From positions 124,001 through 188,000 of the forward strand of contig JAEUHR010000003.1 of assembly GCA_016794425.1 (NCBI GenBank): a DNA stretch of 64,000 nt, given 5' to 3'. The translations under genes were made by a program, and so were the position numbers. Of the stretch, positions 1 through 8,443 are shown piece by piece (positions within the stretch are counted from its first letter, which is position 1; every line of letters starts with the position of its first letter). This DNA is from Planctomycetota bacterium. Its GTDB lineage: Bacteria > Planctomycetota > UBA1135 > UBA2386. The notes under the pieces were generated by a model. It had not been told where the DNA came from and did not search any database. It was given only the letters and a program-made list of their open reading frames with translations.

Positions 1-756
1 CTGACGACGTGGACAGAGCAACCGCTCGCCCAGTGCGAGGGGCAGATCGTCGGTGCGTTCCGCGAGCTCAAGTCGGTGTACGAGAAGCTCCGCAGCGATC
101 TGCGAGGAGTGGTCGGGCGCATTTCGACTCTCCAGCACGTGCTGAAGGCGGCGCCCTCGGACTTCCACTACCCCAAGGGCGCCCTTGTCCTCGAGAAGCT
201 CCAGGGGCGCCCTGCGTTCATCGAGAACACTCTGGAGGACGCCCGTGGCGAAGAGGTGGACCGACTCCGCTCTGAGTTCGATGGTCCGGCCCGGCTCGGC
301 AACTTCCGGCCGTTGATGTCGCGTGCGCGTGACCTGCTCGACGAGCCGCGCAGTGCGCTCACGCAGTTGCTCGGCCATGTCATGTCTGTGGAGAACGTGA
401 TCGCCGAGTACCGGAAGAAGCTCGTTGAGAACGGGGAGCTGCGGAAGGCGCACCGAGGTTTGGAAGCGCTCGCGCGAGCAACGGGCGCGTCGGCCCCGCG
501 GACTTTCACGCTCCAGGAGATCGAGGACATTGGCTCGCTCTGCGAGGCGCAGAAGCTGCTGCGCACTCGTGTCCAGGAGTACGCCGTTGCTGGCGGCAAA
601 CTGCTCGGAGACACCGGCGTCGGTTTCGACCGCTGGTGCGCCATCGTCGCTGCGCTGGACGCAGAGCGCGACCCAGCTCTCGAACCGCAGGAGGCCGAGG
701 CGCTTGTGCGGCGCAACCTTGTTCAGCGTACCTACCGGCTCGGAGTGAAGTCATGA
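1..756 (+). CDS. C-terminal part of an unidentified protein (5' end outside window)
   Basis: The reading frame is open from base 1 (it reads L-T-T-W-T-E-Q), so the gene starts left of the window; the GTG at 76 is only the first start-like codon inside it. The visible 251 residues are rich in charged, probably helical segments such as AFRELKSVYEKLRSDLRG and ENVIAEYRKKLVENGELR, which suggests a coiled or helical-bundle C-terminus. I recognise no domain. Its stop overlaps the start of the next gene (ATGA at 753-756), so it is translationally coupled to the NurA/HerA/kinase genes downstream and is probably a subunit of the same system. A large ATPase or coiled-coil protein is possible, but that cannot be judged from this fragment. 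Confidence 0.75.
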   Translation: MTTWTEQPLAQCEGQIVGAFRELKSVYEKLRSDLRGVVGRISTLQHVLKAAPSDFHYPKGALVLEKLQGRPAFIENTLEDARGEEVDRLRSEFDGPARLGNFRPLMSRARDLLDEPRSALTQLLGHVMSVENVIAEYRKKLVENGELRKAHRGLEALARATGASAPRTFTLQEIEDIGSLCEAQKLLRTRVQEYAVAGGKLLGDTGVGFDRWCAIVAALDAERDPALEPQEAEALVRRNLVQRTYRLGVKS

Positions 757-1571
757 CGAATCCCGTGCTGCTTCATGGTGCGCTCGCCACGCACCGCCGC
801 GGGATGATCCTGCGCGAGGCGCTCTCCGCCGAAGCTGCCACGACGCTGCCGGAGGGCGGCGCTGTGGTGGTTGCCTTCGCGGACGGGTTTCAGGGAGCGG
901 AAGCTGCCGAACAGCTCCGCCTCGTCGAGTGGACGCGGAAACCGGGGCACACACTCCTGCTCGTGCCGCCGTTCGCTGCGACTGCATCTGAGCGTCCCGT
1001 AGCGTGGCGGGCCGATCGTCTCGATGGCTCACCGCGAGGCTCGGAAGGCCTTGCCACATTGCTCGCCGGTGAGGTCACGCATCGCCTGGAGGGCAAGCTA
1101 CAGACGCCGTCGGTGCCCGGGGCGACGTGGAGCGATCTCAGCATCTGCCTCGGGACGTTTCGGCTTCACCCGGCGGCGGGGGTGTTCGCGGTTACTTGCT
1201 TGCCTCTGTGGTCGCTGACCGTGCTCGATGCGCCTGAGGAACTGCAGCGCTGGCTCACGGGCCTCGTCGCTCTTGCCGGAGAGGCCAAGCCAAGTACTGC
1301 GCCAACCACGATCGCGCTGGCGCCCGACCACTACGGGCTGCTCGTGTTCCTGTTGAGCAAGGCGTTCGACGGTGAGGACACTGCCATCGCCGCGCTCGGC
1401 ACGTCGTCGATCTTCCGTATGGCTCCCGGCCGCGCGAGAGCGGTCCTTGGGGAGCTACGCACCCTCGGTCTGGTCGTCGGCGTCCAGCCGACATCGGAAG
1501 CCACGGAGCTCGTGATGCGCAGCCCCTACGGAATCTACGTCAGTCCGCTCCGCGAGGTGAACAACCCATGA
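753..1571 (+). CDS. Hypothetical protein of the HerA/NurA/kinase operon
   Basis: 272 residues. The start at 753 is chosen because ATG overlaps the previous stop as ATGA and GGAGTGAAG lies just upstream. The protein is soluble, with no signal peptide or membrane helix. An N-terminal alpha/beta-looking stretch (AVVVAFADGFQGAEAAEQL, then HTLLLVPPF) is followed by a mid region with CLGTFRLHP and a C-terminal part (RARAVLGELRTLGLVVGV) that could be a winged-helix-like unit. I do not recognise a family. The next gene starts at 1568, overlapping this stop, so the two proteins are expected in a fixed ratio. By context it is a component of the NurA-HerA machine; a DNA- or partner-binding role is only a guess. 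Confidence 0.8.
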   Translation: MTNPVLLHGALATHRRGMILREALSAEAATTLPEGGAVVVAFADGFQGAEAAEQLRLVEWTRKPGHTLLLVPPFAATASERPVAWRADRLDGSPRGSEGLATLLAGEVTHRLEGKLQTPSVPGATWSDLSICLGTFRLHPAAGVFAVTCLPLWSLTVLDAPEELQRWLTGLVALAGEAKPSTAPTTIALAPDHYGLLVFLLSKAFDGEDTAIAALGTSSIFRMAPGRARAVLGELRTLGLVVGVQPTSEATELVMRSPYGIYVSPLREVNNP

Positions 1572-2710
1572 GCAACCGGACCTTGGCCCAGACGCTTGCG
1601 GTGCAGTCGCAGATCCACCTGCCGGGCACTGTGGGGCGGCTCCTCAAGCAGATCCGTGATCTCGAGAGAGTTGCGCCGCTGTTTGTGAAGGCGGGGCTCG
1701 TGCGTGCCGTCGAGCGTCCGAACCCGATCGACACGAGAGCCTCGGGCATCGCTACGCACGCATCGACGGCGAAGACGATCGGTGGCTTCCTCTACGGCGC
1801 GGCGGCGGCGCGCTGCGACCTTCTTGTTGAGCACAACGCTGTCTCGACGGCAGGCCAGGACAGCGCTTGCGAGATCGACGACATCAACTACGAGAACCAG
1901 GCGATGCGTCTCTCGCTCGTGGCGATGAGGCAGGCGTACGAGCTGGCGGATCGTGCGGTCGTCGAGGAGCGCTCGCGGCTGATCTTCCTCGACACGGCGC
2001 TGGTGATGGACCGGAGCATGGTGCCCTCTGCCAGCCGCGCAGGCGAACCCGGCTATCCAGCGGCCTACGCCGCAACACGCGAGACCATCGAGTCGTTCTG
2101 GCGCCGCCACCGAGAGCGGCTCTTCCCGTGGAACCCGAGTGGGCCAGTCATCGTCGGCCTGGCTTCGCAGCGCTTCGGCGCGATCATCCAGTCGGCGCAG
2201 CAAGATCTGAGGCTGAAGGATGGGCGGAGCCAGATCTTGCCAACCGAGACGGTGAATCGCGATGCGCTCGCGGCGCTCGACGGGGTGCGTGACGCGATCC
2301 TCGGCGTCGGTGAGCGCCGCTTCATCCATGGCATCCTAGGCAGCTTTACGAGGACCGCCGCCTTCCGCATGAGTGTCCAGGCGCCAGAGATGGAGCCCCG
2401 AAACGTCGCCGATCTCGGCGTGGTCGGACTGCACTTCCGCGCCGGACAGATGACGGCGCCGCGCCTGATGCAGCTGGTGGGTGATGCACCGTTGTGGACT
2501 ACGGCGGCCATCGACGAGGTCGTCGGGCTGACGATGGCGTTGACCGCGGTTGGCGGCGCGGCAGCCACTCCGCTGCCGGTTCAGCTGGCCGAGCGGGAGT
2601 TGGGCGCGCTCGGACCCTTCCTCGAACACTACAGCCGAAGCGTCGCCGGTGAGCTGAAGCGGCGTGACATCGAGAGCATCTGGCTCTCGGACTTTGACCT
2701 CGCGAACTAG
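1568..2710 (+). CDS. NurA-like nuclease-domain protein
   Basis: 380 residues; ATG at 1568 overlaps the preceding TGA. The layout fits NurA, the 5'-3' nuclease partner of HerA: a hydrophobic strand ending in an acidic position (RLIFLDTALVM, Asp142), a C-terminal strand HFRAGQMTAPRLMQL, then the family-like tail with a proline/leucine turn (ATPLPVQLAERELGALGPF). NurA normally carries an N-terminal Asp-Gly-Ser metal site; the best candidate here is IATHASTAKTIGGF near residue 61, where a His sits at the expected Asp, so the active site may be altered or my alignment wrong. The assignment leans on the immediately following HerA gene, a classic pairing. Expected role: nuclease inside a HerA hexamer, processing or degrading DNA ends. 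Confidence 0.65.
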   Translation: MSNRTLAQTLAVQSQIHLPGTVGRLLKQIRDLERVAPLFVKAGLVRAVERPNPIDTRASGIATHASTAKTIGGFLYGAAAARCDLLVEHNAVSTAGQDSACEIDDINYENQAMRLSLVAMRQAYELADRAVVEERSRLIFLDTALVMDRSMVPSASRAGEPGYPAAYAATRETIESFWRRHRERLFPWNPSGPVIVGLASQRFGAIIQSAQQDLRLKDGRSQILPTETVNRDALAALDGVRDAILGVGERRFIHGILGSFTRTAAFRMSVQAPEMEPRNVADLGVVGLHFRAGQMTAPRLMQLVGDAPLWTTAAIDEVVGLTMALTAVGGAAATPLPVQLAERELGALGPFLEHYSRSVAGELKRRDIESIWLSDFDLAN

Positions 2711-2722
2711 GGAGAACCACCG

Positions 2723-4408
2723 ATGACGCAACATGTACTTGGCCGACTCGTCGGCAACACCGGCGACCCGACGAACCTCTCGATGGTGCTGAACTCGTCC
2801 TTCGCGGGGCGGCGCGGCGAGTTTGTGCGTGTGCGGCACCGCGAGCAAGAAGGAGAGGCGCAGACCGATGTGCTCGCGCGCATCGTCAGCATCAGCCGCA
2901 GCAATGTTCTGTACAACTCCGGCCTTGGACAGGCGGTGACCGAGCTGGAGCTGCTGCCCGGTGCCCAAGTCACGGGGGAGCAGATCCTCGGCAAGCTGGA
3001 GGCCATCGGGTTCCGTGATCCCGAGAGCGGGCAAATCAAAATGCCCCGTCGCGCGATGGATCCGGGCTCGCCGGTGGAGCCGGTGGACTTCCAGTTTCTG
3101 AGCGCCTTCTACCAGTTCCAGGAGCACTCGAGTCTGCACATCGGCAACCTTGTCGGCTACGAGCGCGGTGCTTCGGCGGTGCCCGTCTACCTCGACGTGA
3201 ACCGTCTCGTGACCGAGCACCTCGCGGTCCTGGCGATGACCGGGTCGGGCAAGTCGTACACGGTGGGACGGATCATCGAGCGGCTCGTTGCCATCAACAA
3301 CGGCACCGTCGTCGTCTTCGACCCACACGGCGAGTATGGGCGTGCGCTGGCCGGTGGGCAGATGAGCTTCAACGAGCGCCCCGACGAACTGGATGACCAG
3401 CGCGACCGCGCTGCGCTACCGGCGATCCGCGAAGCGTTCACCAGGCTACGAGAGGCTGGCTCGGGCATCGTCGTGTACAGCCCGCAGAATGCGTCGTTCC
3501 GCCAGAAGTACGCGGGTGCGAACCAGGAGCTGGCGCTGCAGTTCGATCACTTCGAGATGGACGACCTGAGCGAGATCCTGCCGGGCCTGACCGAGCCGCA
3601 GCAACGCGTGCTCGACGTAGCGATCCGCTACTGGATCGCTCATGAACCCACGATGCCGCGCGACATCAATCGGCTCCGCCACTACCTCGGCGATGGCATC
3701 GATGACGTGCGCCAGTGGGATGAGCTGAGTCAGGCCGAGGCGACGGCGCTCAACGGGCGCAGTGCGGCTGTCGCATCGATGAAGCTCTCGCGCGTGCTTC
3801 AGGAGGCGCAGAGCTTCTACCACTCGGGTCTGCCTGCTGCGTCGGACATCTACGAGATGGTCGGCAGACCGACGGATCGAAAGGGTCGCCTCGTGATCGT
3901 GGACTTGCAGGGCCTTAGTGACACTGCGAAGCAGGTCATCACGGCGCTGCTCTCGAGCGAGATCCTGCGCGCAGCGTCGAGCAAGACGGACCGCATCCGC
4001 CCGTGCTTCCTCGTCTACGAGGAAGCGCACAACTTCGCGCCTGCCGGTGAGCCTGCCGTGAGTCACCGCATCATCAAGAAGATCGCCGGCGAGGGCAGAA
4101 AGTTCGGCGTCGGCTTCGCGGTCGTGAGCCAGCGCCCGTCGAAGCTCGATCCCGACGTCACTTCGCAGTGCAACACGCTGATCGCGATGCGCCTCAAGAA
4201 CCCAGACGACCAGCGGTTCATCGCGAAGACATCGGACATGGTGAGTGCCGCCGACCTCGATCAGCTGCCCGGGCTCTCGACGGGTGAGGCGCTCATCTGT
4301 GGCCGTTCGATCCCGGCACCTCTGCTCGTACGTGTGGGCACGAAAGCGTTGGTGCATGGCGGCGAGTCGCCTGAGGTGCTCAACGTCTGGGGGAGGTTCG
4401 GTGGTTGA
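2723..4408 (+). CDS. herA: HerA-like hexameric DNA-translocating ATPase
   Basis: 561 residues. The N-terminus (HVLGRLVGNTGDPTNLSMVL) resembles the HAS-barrel of HerA. Walker A is GSGKSYT at residues 174-180, followed by the HerA signature VVVFDPHGEY near 197. Walker B is FLVYEEAHNF near 429, and the sensor/arginine-finger region is VVSQRPSKLDPDV. Length matches HerA/DUF87 proteins. GGAGAACCACCG precedes the ATG. HerA family members form hexamers that pump DNA and work with NurA; the NurA-like gene lies 12 bases upstream. In bacteria such pairs are often part of anti-phage or anti-plasmid modules rather than archaeal-style recombination, which fits the neighbouring restriction genes. The stop overlaps the GTG start of the next gene. 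Confidence 0.9.
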   Translation: MTQHVLGRLVGNTGDPTNLSMVLNSSFAGRRGEFVRVRHREQEGEAQTDVLARIVSISRSNVLYNSGLGQAVTELELLPGAQVTGEQILGKLEAIGFRDPESGQIKMPRRAMDPGSPVEPVDFQFLSAFYQFQEHSSLHIGNLVGYERGASAVPVYLDVNRLVTEHLAVLAMTGSGKSYTVGRIIERLVAINNGTVVVFDPHGEYGRALAGGQMSFNERPDELDDQRDRAALPAIREAFTRLREAGSGIVVYSPQNASFRQKYAGANQELALQFDHFEMDDLSEILPGLTEPQQRVLDVAIRYWIAHEPTMPRDINRLRHYLGDGIDDVRQWDELSQAEATALNGRSAAVASMKLSRVLQEAQSFYHSGLPAASDIYEMVGRPTDRKGRLVIVDLQGLSDTAKQVITALLSSEILRAASSKTDRIRPCFLVYEEAHNFAPAGEPAVSHRIIKKIAGEGRKFGVGFAVVSQRPSKLDPDVTSQCNTLIAMRLKNPDDQRFIAKTSDMVSAADLDQLPGLSTGEALICGRSIPAPLLVRVGTKALVHGGESPEVLNVWGRFGG

Positions 4409-4979
4409 GGTGGGGGATCTCGGTAGCAGCCTCACCCTCGAGGCCGCGGGGGCCCACCTCCCGATGTGGACGGAGTGGGGTGTCCGTGATGTCGGCCACC
4501 TTGTTCACAGCCTTGGCTGCACGTTCCTCACGGCGGTTGGTCGCGACCTTGGGTTCGCTGCCGTTTCCGAGGTGCCGGCGCCGCGTGAGGGCGCGCTGGC
4601 GCACGTCGAAGAGGACGTGCGGTCCGACTCCGTGTGGTTCGACCGCCAGGATCACCGTGTGGTGCTGCTCGCTGAGTTCGAGCGCTACTGCGGCAAGCAG
4701 AAAGACCTCGGTCCGAAGGTCGAATCGCTCCTGCTTGCCCAGCATCGATGGGGCTGTTCCGGCGCGACTCTGCTCCTGGCCTACTGGAGCGTGGGTCTGG
4801 TGACGTTGCCGGACCACGACAACCTCCGGGAGGTCGTTCGCAGTGGATTCCTTGCTACTGGAGGCGTGCGCGTGCCGGGCAATCCAGGCGTGAGGCTCCT
4901 CTGCTACCAGTTCGTTGTTCGCGCAGGGAATGATGGCCTACTTCGACTCGACAGCATTCTCAGGCGAGGCGAATCATGA
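4401..4979 (+). CDS. Small conserved-looking protein; possible PD-(D/E)xK-like fold
   Basis: 192 residues from GTG at 4401, which overlaps the herA stop and has GGGAGG about six bases upstream. A longer open frame back to 4245 lies inside herA and is rejected. The centre reads RSDSVWFDRQDHRVVLLAEFERY followed by a lysine-rich helix (GKQKDLGPKVESLLLAQ). An Asp, then a hydrophobic strand with E-F-E, and a downstream lysine could be a diverged PD-(D/E)xK nuclease core with a migrated Lys; this is inference from pattern only. No signal peptide or membrane segment. Its stop overlaps the kinase start (ATGA at 4976-4979). It may be the effector or a structural adaptor of the operon. Confidence 0.7.
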   Translation: MVEVGDLGSSLTLEAAGAHLPMWTEWGVRDVGHLVHSLGCTFLTAVGRDLGFAAVSEVPAPREGALAHVEEDVRSDSVWFDRQDHRVVLLAEFERYCGKQKDLGPKVESLLLAQHRWGCSGATLLLAYWSVGLVTLPDHDNLREVVRSGFLATGGVRVPGNPGVRLLCYQFVVRAGNDGLLRLDSILRRGES

Positions 4980-6430
4980 CGACCAAGTTCTTCGTGCCGC
5001 GCGCCGACCGGCGCTTGGGCAACCGCTACGAGCTCCTCGAGTGCCTCGGGGATGGCTCCTACGGCTGGGTTTGGCGAGCGCAGCGAGTGGTCGATGGCGC
5101 CATCGTCGCCGTGAAGATCCCCAAGGCGCAGGGCAAGCGGAACGAGGAGCTGGCCGAGGGCTCGCCGCTCGTTGGGCAGGCATCGCATCCATGCGTGGTG
5201 GATGTCTACTGGATGGGACGCGTGCCGCCCGAGCGGGAGTGGTACGCGATCGAGATGGAGTACTTCCCATCAGTGACCCTGGCCCAGGTTCTGGACAAGG
5301 GGGAGGATGGGTTCGTTGCCAGCTACGCGAGGCTGCTGGGAGTGTTCGAGCAGGTCTTGGAGGGGTGCGCCCACCTGCATCGCGTGGGCATGTCTCACGG
5401 AGACATCAAGCCGCAGAACATCTTGGTGTCGGCAGAACGCGTGAAGCTGACTGACTTCGGTTCGAGCGTCCTCCCCGAGGACATGTACGCACGGACGCGC
5501 GAGAATGGCGGGACGATTCTCTACTCAGCGCCGGAGGTCGTCGGCGCGACCCTCGCGACGCGCGATGCCACGGCGCGCTACCTCAGCGACGTCTACAGCC
5601 TTGGTGTACTGCTGTACCACCTGGTGACGGCTCGCCTGCCGCACGACACGCTGAGTCAGGTTGCGCGGCATGTTCCGTTCGCCCGTGCGAGAGAGCTGAA
5701 CTCGTCGGTGTCCCAGGCCCTCGATGACTTCATCGACCGGTGCCTAAAGCTGTCCCCGGCGGATCGTTGGCCGAGCGTCGATGCGATGCTCCAGGCCTTC
5801 GGCCAGGTGCGCCGAGCGCAACTCGAGTTCACGCCGACGAGGGCGATCACGCTGGCGCGGGCGGCGCATGAAGACTGGTCAACGCAGGCCGTGCGGCTCG
5901 TGGAGAAGGGAGAGTACCGCGAGGCGGAACTGGTGGCGCGCGCTGAGTTCGAAGAATCGCGCGACGAGCAAGCGTTCCTGCTGATGGTCCAGGCGTCGCA
6001 CCGCGAGGGGCGGTACTTCGACTGCATCCGAGACATCGAGGCTCGTCCGGACGTGGTGGACTCGCCGACGCCGGCGGGAGCAGAGCTGCGCCGTCTCGCG
6101 TTGGCGGTGTACCTGGAGGTCAGGCAGGTGGATGTCGCGCGTTCGCTCGTCGAGCGGTGCTTGGCCGAAACGCCGAACGCTCCGGACCTGCTGCTGAAGC
6201 GCGCGTCGATCCTCGCGATGGACGCGAAGTACGAGCAGGCGGCAGACCAGCTGTTGGAGATCAACAGGCGCCTGCCAGGCAAGCCGGCGATCTTGAAGCG
6301 GCTAGTCGTTGTCTACGAGCAGATGCGCGATGTCGGTCGGGCCGCATCGTTCCTGCGAGCTCTGCGCAGGGTCGTGCCCGATGACGAGTGGAGCAAGCTG
6401 AAGGAGGAGCAGTTCCGAGCGATGGCCTGA
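4976..6430 (+). CDS. Ser/Thr protein kinase with C-terminal TPR-like helical repeats
   Basis: 484 residues. The kinase domain covers about 15-285: glycine loop GDGSYGWV (25-32), VAVK with Lys47, catalytic HGDIKPQN (141-148; HGD instead of HRD, so a non-RD kinase), DFG at 160-162 and SAPEVV as the APE motif. From about 300 the protein is helical with repeating 34-residue-like units (TPR-like), for example EKGEYREAELVARAEF and EAELVARAEF-type helices. No transmembrane segment, so it is cytosolic, unlike classical PknB receptors. It closes the operon. Likely role: phosphorylating an operon partner or host target on sensing invasion, or serving as a regulator of the NurA-HerA complex. The next gene downstream is convergent. 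Confidence 0.88.
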   Translation: MTTKFFVPRADRRLGNRYELLECLGDGSYGWVWRAQRVVDGAIVAVKIPKAQGKRNEELAEGSPLVGQASHPCVVDVYWMGRVPPEREWYAIEMEYFPSVTLAQVLDKGEDGFVASYARLLGVFEQVLEGCAHLHRVGMSHGDIKPQNILVSAERVKLTDFGSSVLPEDMYARTRENGGTILYSAPEVVGATLATRDATARYLSDVYSLGVLLYHLVTARLPHDTLSQVARHVPFARARELNSSVSQALDDFIDRCLKLSPADRWPSVDAMLQAFGQVRRAQLEFTPTRAITLARAAHEDWSTQAVRLVEKGEYREAELVARAEFEESRDEQAFLLMVQASHREGRYFDCIRDIEARPDVVDSPTPAGAELRRLALAVYLEVRQVDVARSLVERCLAETPNAPDLLLKRASILAMDAKYEQAADQLLEINRRLPGKPAILKRLVVVYEQMRDVGRAASFLRALRRVVPDDEWSKLKEEQFRAMA

Positions 6431-6536
6431 CCCTGAACCGCGGTTGCTGAGTTGCGGCATCGGGCGTGGCGGATCCAGGTTCGGGGATTCCCGGGTCGAG
6501 CCCGTGGAGCGGCAAGGCCGCCAGCGCAAGCACGGA

Positions 6537-6929
6537 TCAGTGCTTGTGACCTTGGGATATGCCCTGGACCACCTGGAGAACCTGCTCGGCTCGAGTGCCC
6601 TCAAGCACCCGTTCGTTCGGCCCCACGGTTCCCCTTGGCAGTTCGATGATGCTGGCGGTTTGCAGCGCGACTCGAACCTGGAAAGGGAACTTCCCGGCCC
6701 AGGCCTTCGGCACGAGTCTCTTGCCGCCATCGCTGGCCGCCTGCCAGAGGGCGAGAAGGGTGTCGTACTCGTAGTGGAGCAGTAGGCACCAATCGCCCTT
6801 CTTGACCTGCATCGGCCACGGGTCGTTCGATCCGAACAAGCTCTTCTCGATGCACTCCATGTAGGTGTTCCCGCTGCACTGGAACACGTAGATTCTCAAC
6901 TCCGGAGGCTGTGCAGAGGTGGGTAGCAC
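6537..6929 (-). CDS. DCD-like (PUA/EVE-related) small protein, copy 1
   Basis: 130 residues from GTG at 6929. The core reads [47 protein letters not shown] and PKAWAGKFPFQVRV. This order (N/T..EC, LFG, GD.. hydrophobic strand, W.A.SDGG, P.AW...FP.QV) is the hallmark of the DCD domain best known from plants, a beta-barrel of the PUA-like group to which EVE, ASCH and YTH belong. The tail contains [15 protein letters not shown] close paralogue lies at 12507-12884 inside the type I restriction operon. PUA-like folds commonly bind modified bases or nucleotides, so a sensor role is plausible but inferred. It lies 69 bases after the UvrD remnant and converges with the kinase gene. Confidence 0.72.
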   Translation of the reverse strand: MLPTSAQPPELRIYVFQCSGNTYMECIEKSLFGSNDPWPMQVKKGDWCLLLHYEYDTLLALWQAASDGGKRLVPKAWAGKFPFQVRVALQTASIIELPRGTVGPNERVLEGTRAEQVLQVVQGISQGHKH

Positions 6930-6998
6930 ACTATTGCCTACTCCGCCTATTGGGTTGATTTCGAGTTAACACCTTCGTGATGCCTGTTGTTGTCCATG

Positions 6999-7334
6999 TC
7001 ATGATTGCTTCGTCGCACTCAGGAAGTCTGGGCCGGCGATGCTCGCCGGCAGCTCAGGTCCAAGTTCCGAAAGGAAGCGGGTTGCGATCGTGCGAGAAGC
7101 CCCGCCGCCACTGCTCTTGATCTTGACGTTCATCCGGTAGGCGTCCTTCGTCGGCAACGTAGTGACGCTCGACAAGACGAGGCAGCCCTTCGTACGGGTG
7201 ATGGCCACGTAGAACAGCCGCCGCTGTTCCGCGAGCGCCCGGTCTTGTTCCAGTCTGGGTGCGTTCTGGTCGAGGAAGGGAATGAGGCCTTCGATGCAGC
7301 CCAGGACAACAACCATGTCGGCCGTCAGGCCCTT
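6999..7334 (-). pseudogene. UvrD/Rep-type helicase, C-terminal remnant truncated by IS3
   Basis: About 111 codons remain, beginning exactly at the IS boundary (7334/7335) with K-G-L-T-A-D-M-V-V-V-L and continuing through GCIEGLIPFLD and EQRRLFYVAITRTKGCL, which are motifs V and VI of superfamily 1A helicases. Everything before motif V (ATPase core) is missing, so it cannot be functional. The C-terminal tail to the stop at 6999 looks intact. The matching N-terminal part is not on the other side of the insertion, where a different gene (DUF2971-like) is found, so sequence has been lost. UvrD-like helicases are common partners in defence loci; it was probably part of the same minus-strand transcription unit. 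Confidence 0.85.
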
Positions 7335-7499
7335 TGATCCTGCCCCGGTTGCGTGGACACGGGGTTGAGTGAGATGGCAGGTGACCAGCGAAGCTGGTCC
7401 CAGTCAACGGGGTGATGGTACATGGTCGCGTCCTCGCCCGAGAGCTGGGGCGCCGCGCGCAGCGGAGCGCTCCGCAGAGCTGTAGCGGAGCGCGGCGGT

Positions 7500-7516
7500 C
7501 GGGGGCGGAGCCCCCG
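7500..7516 (-). terminator. Hairpin downstream of IS3 orfB
   Basis: CGGGGGC-GGA-GCCCCCG is a perfect 7-base stem with a 3-base loop, 22 bases beyond the orfB stop. There is no T tract, so it is only terminator-like. Confidence 0.35.
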
Positions 7517-7537
7517 CTCAGGGAAGATCAGTCGCCG

Positions 7538-8443
7538 TCAGGCGACGATTGTGGTCACGCGCTCGAAGTCCGCGGGCGAGAGGTAGCCCAGCGTCGAGTG
7601 CAGCCGCTGGCGGTTGTAGAAGGCCTCGATGTAGTCGAACAGGCTGGCACGCGCGTGGTTGTGGCTGCGGTACTGCTCGTGGTTGACGAGCTCGGCTTTG
7701 AGCGAGTGGAAGAAGCTCTCCATCGCCGCGTTGTCGTAGCAGTTGCCCTTGCGGCTCATGCTGGCCAGCAAGCCGCGCTCGGCGAGCAGACCGCGAAAGG
7801 CCTCTGACGCGTACTGCGAGCCGCGGTCGGAGTGATGGATCAGGCCGGGCTCCGGACGCCGGGCGTCGATCGCCATGTTCAACGCGTCGAGCACGATGTC
7901 GGTGTGCATCGACGGCGCCATCGACCAGCCGACGACCTTGCGCGAGAACAGGTCCATCGTGACGGCCAAGTAGAGCCAGCCCTCGTCGGTCCGGATGTAG
8001 GTCATGTCCGAGACCCAGACCTGGTTCGCGGCGTCGGCTCGGAAGTCGCGATCCACGCGGTCTGGCGCGATCGGGAAGCTGTGGTTGGAGTCCGTGGTCT
8101 TGATCCGGAAGCGTCGCTTCGTCTTCGACCTCAGGCCGGCTGCGCGCATGAGACGCGCGACCCGGTGCCGACCGCAGGACATGCCGCGCCGCCGCAGCGT
8201 GCGGAACACGCGCGGCGACCCGTAGATCTCGCGGCTGTCGTCGAACACGCCACGGATCAACACGGTGAGATCGCGATTCTCGCGCGCCCGGTCGCTTTCG
8301 TCGCGACCGAGCCACGCGTAGAAACCGCTCCGGGAGACCCGCAGGGTCTTGCACATCAGGCCCACCTCGAAGGACTCCCGGTGGTCGCGGACGAACTCGA
8401 ATCTCAGTTCTTTGCGTTCGCGAAGTAGGCCGCGGCTTTTTTT
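7538..8443 (-). CDS. IS3-family transposase OrfB (DDE), made by -1 frameshift
   Basis: OrfB frame downstream of the slippery run. It contains the IS3 leader RESFEVGLMCKTLRVSRSGF, the integrase core with DDE residues in QVWVSDMTYI, LIHHSDRGSQY and NAAMESFFHSLK, and the usual ending HSTLGYLSPADFE. Seven A residues (8437-8443 on the minus strand) form an A-AAA-AAA-G heptamer; slipping back one base fuses OrfA (CTA AAA AAA) to OrfB (AGC CGC). All catalytic motifs are present, so the element may still be active. Confidence 0.93.
   Translation of the reverse strand, partial: KKSRGLLRERKELRFEFVRDHRESFEVGLMCKTLRVSRSGFYAWLGRDESDRARENRDLTVLIRGVFDDSREIYGSPRVFRTLRRRGMSCGRHRVARLMRAAGLRSKTKRRFRIKTTDSNHSFPIAPDRVDRDFRADAANQVWVSDMTYIRTDEGWLYLAVTMDLFSRKVVGWSMAPSMHTDIVLDALNMAIDARRPEPGLIHHSDRGSQYASEAFRGLLAERGLLASMSRKGNCYDNAAMESFFHSLKAELVNHEQYRSHNHARASLFDYIEAFYNRQRLHSTLGYLSPADFERVTTIVA

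Noticed and set aside
4245..4400. Upstream extension of the 192-residue protein
   Set aside because: It lies inside the herA coding region; the GTG at 4401 has its own ribosome-binding site.
6431..6536. Terminator between the kinase and DCD-like genes
   Set aside because: AACCGCGGTT is a short palindrome only; no stem-loop strong enough and no T tract.
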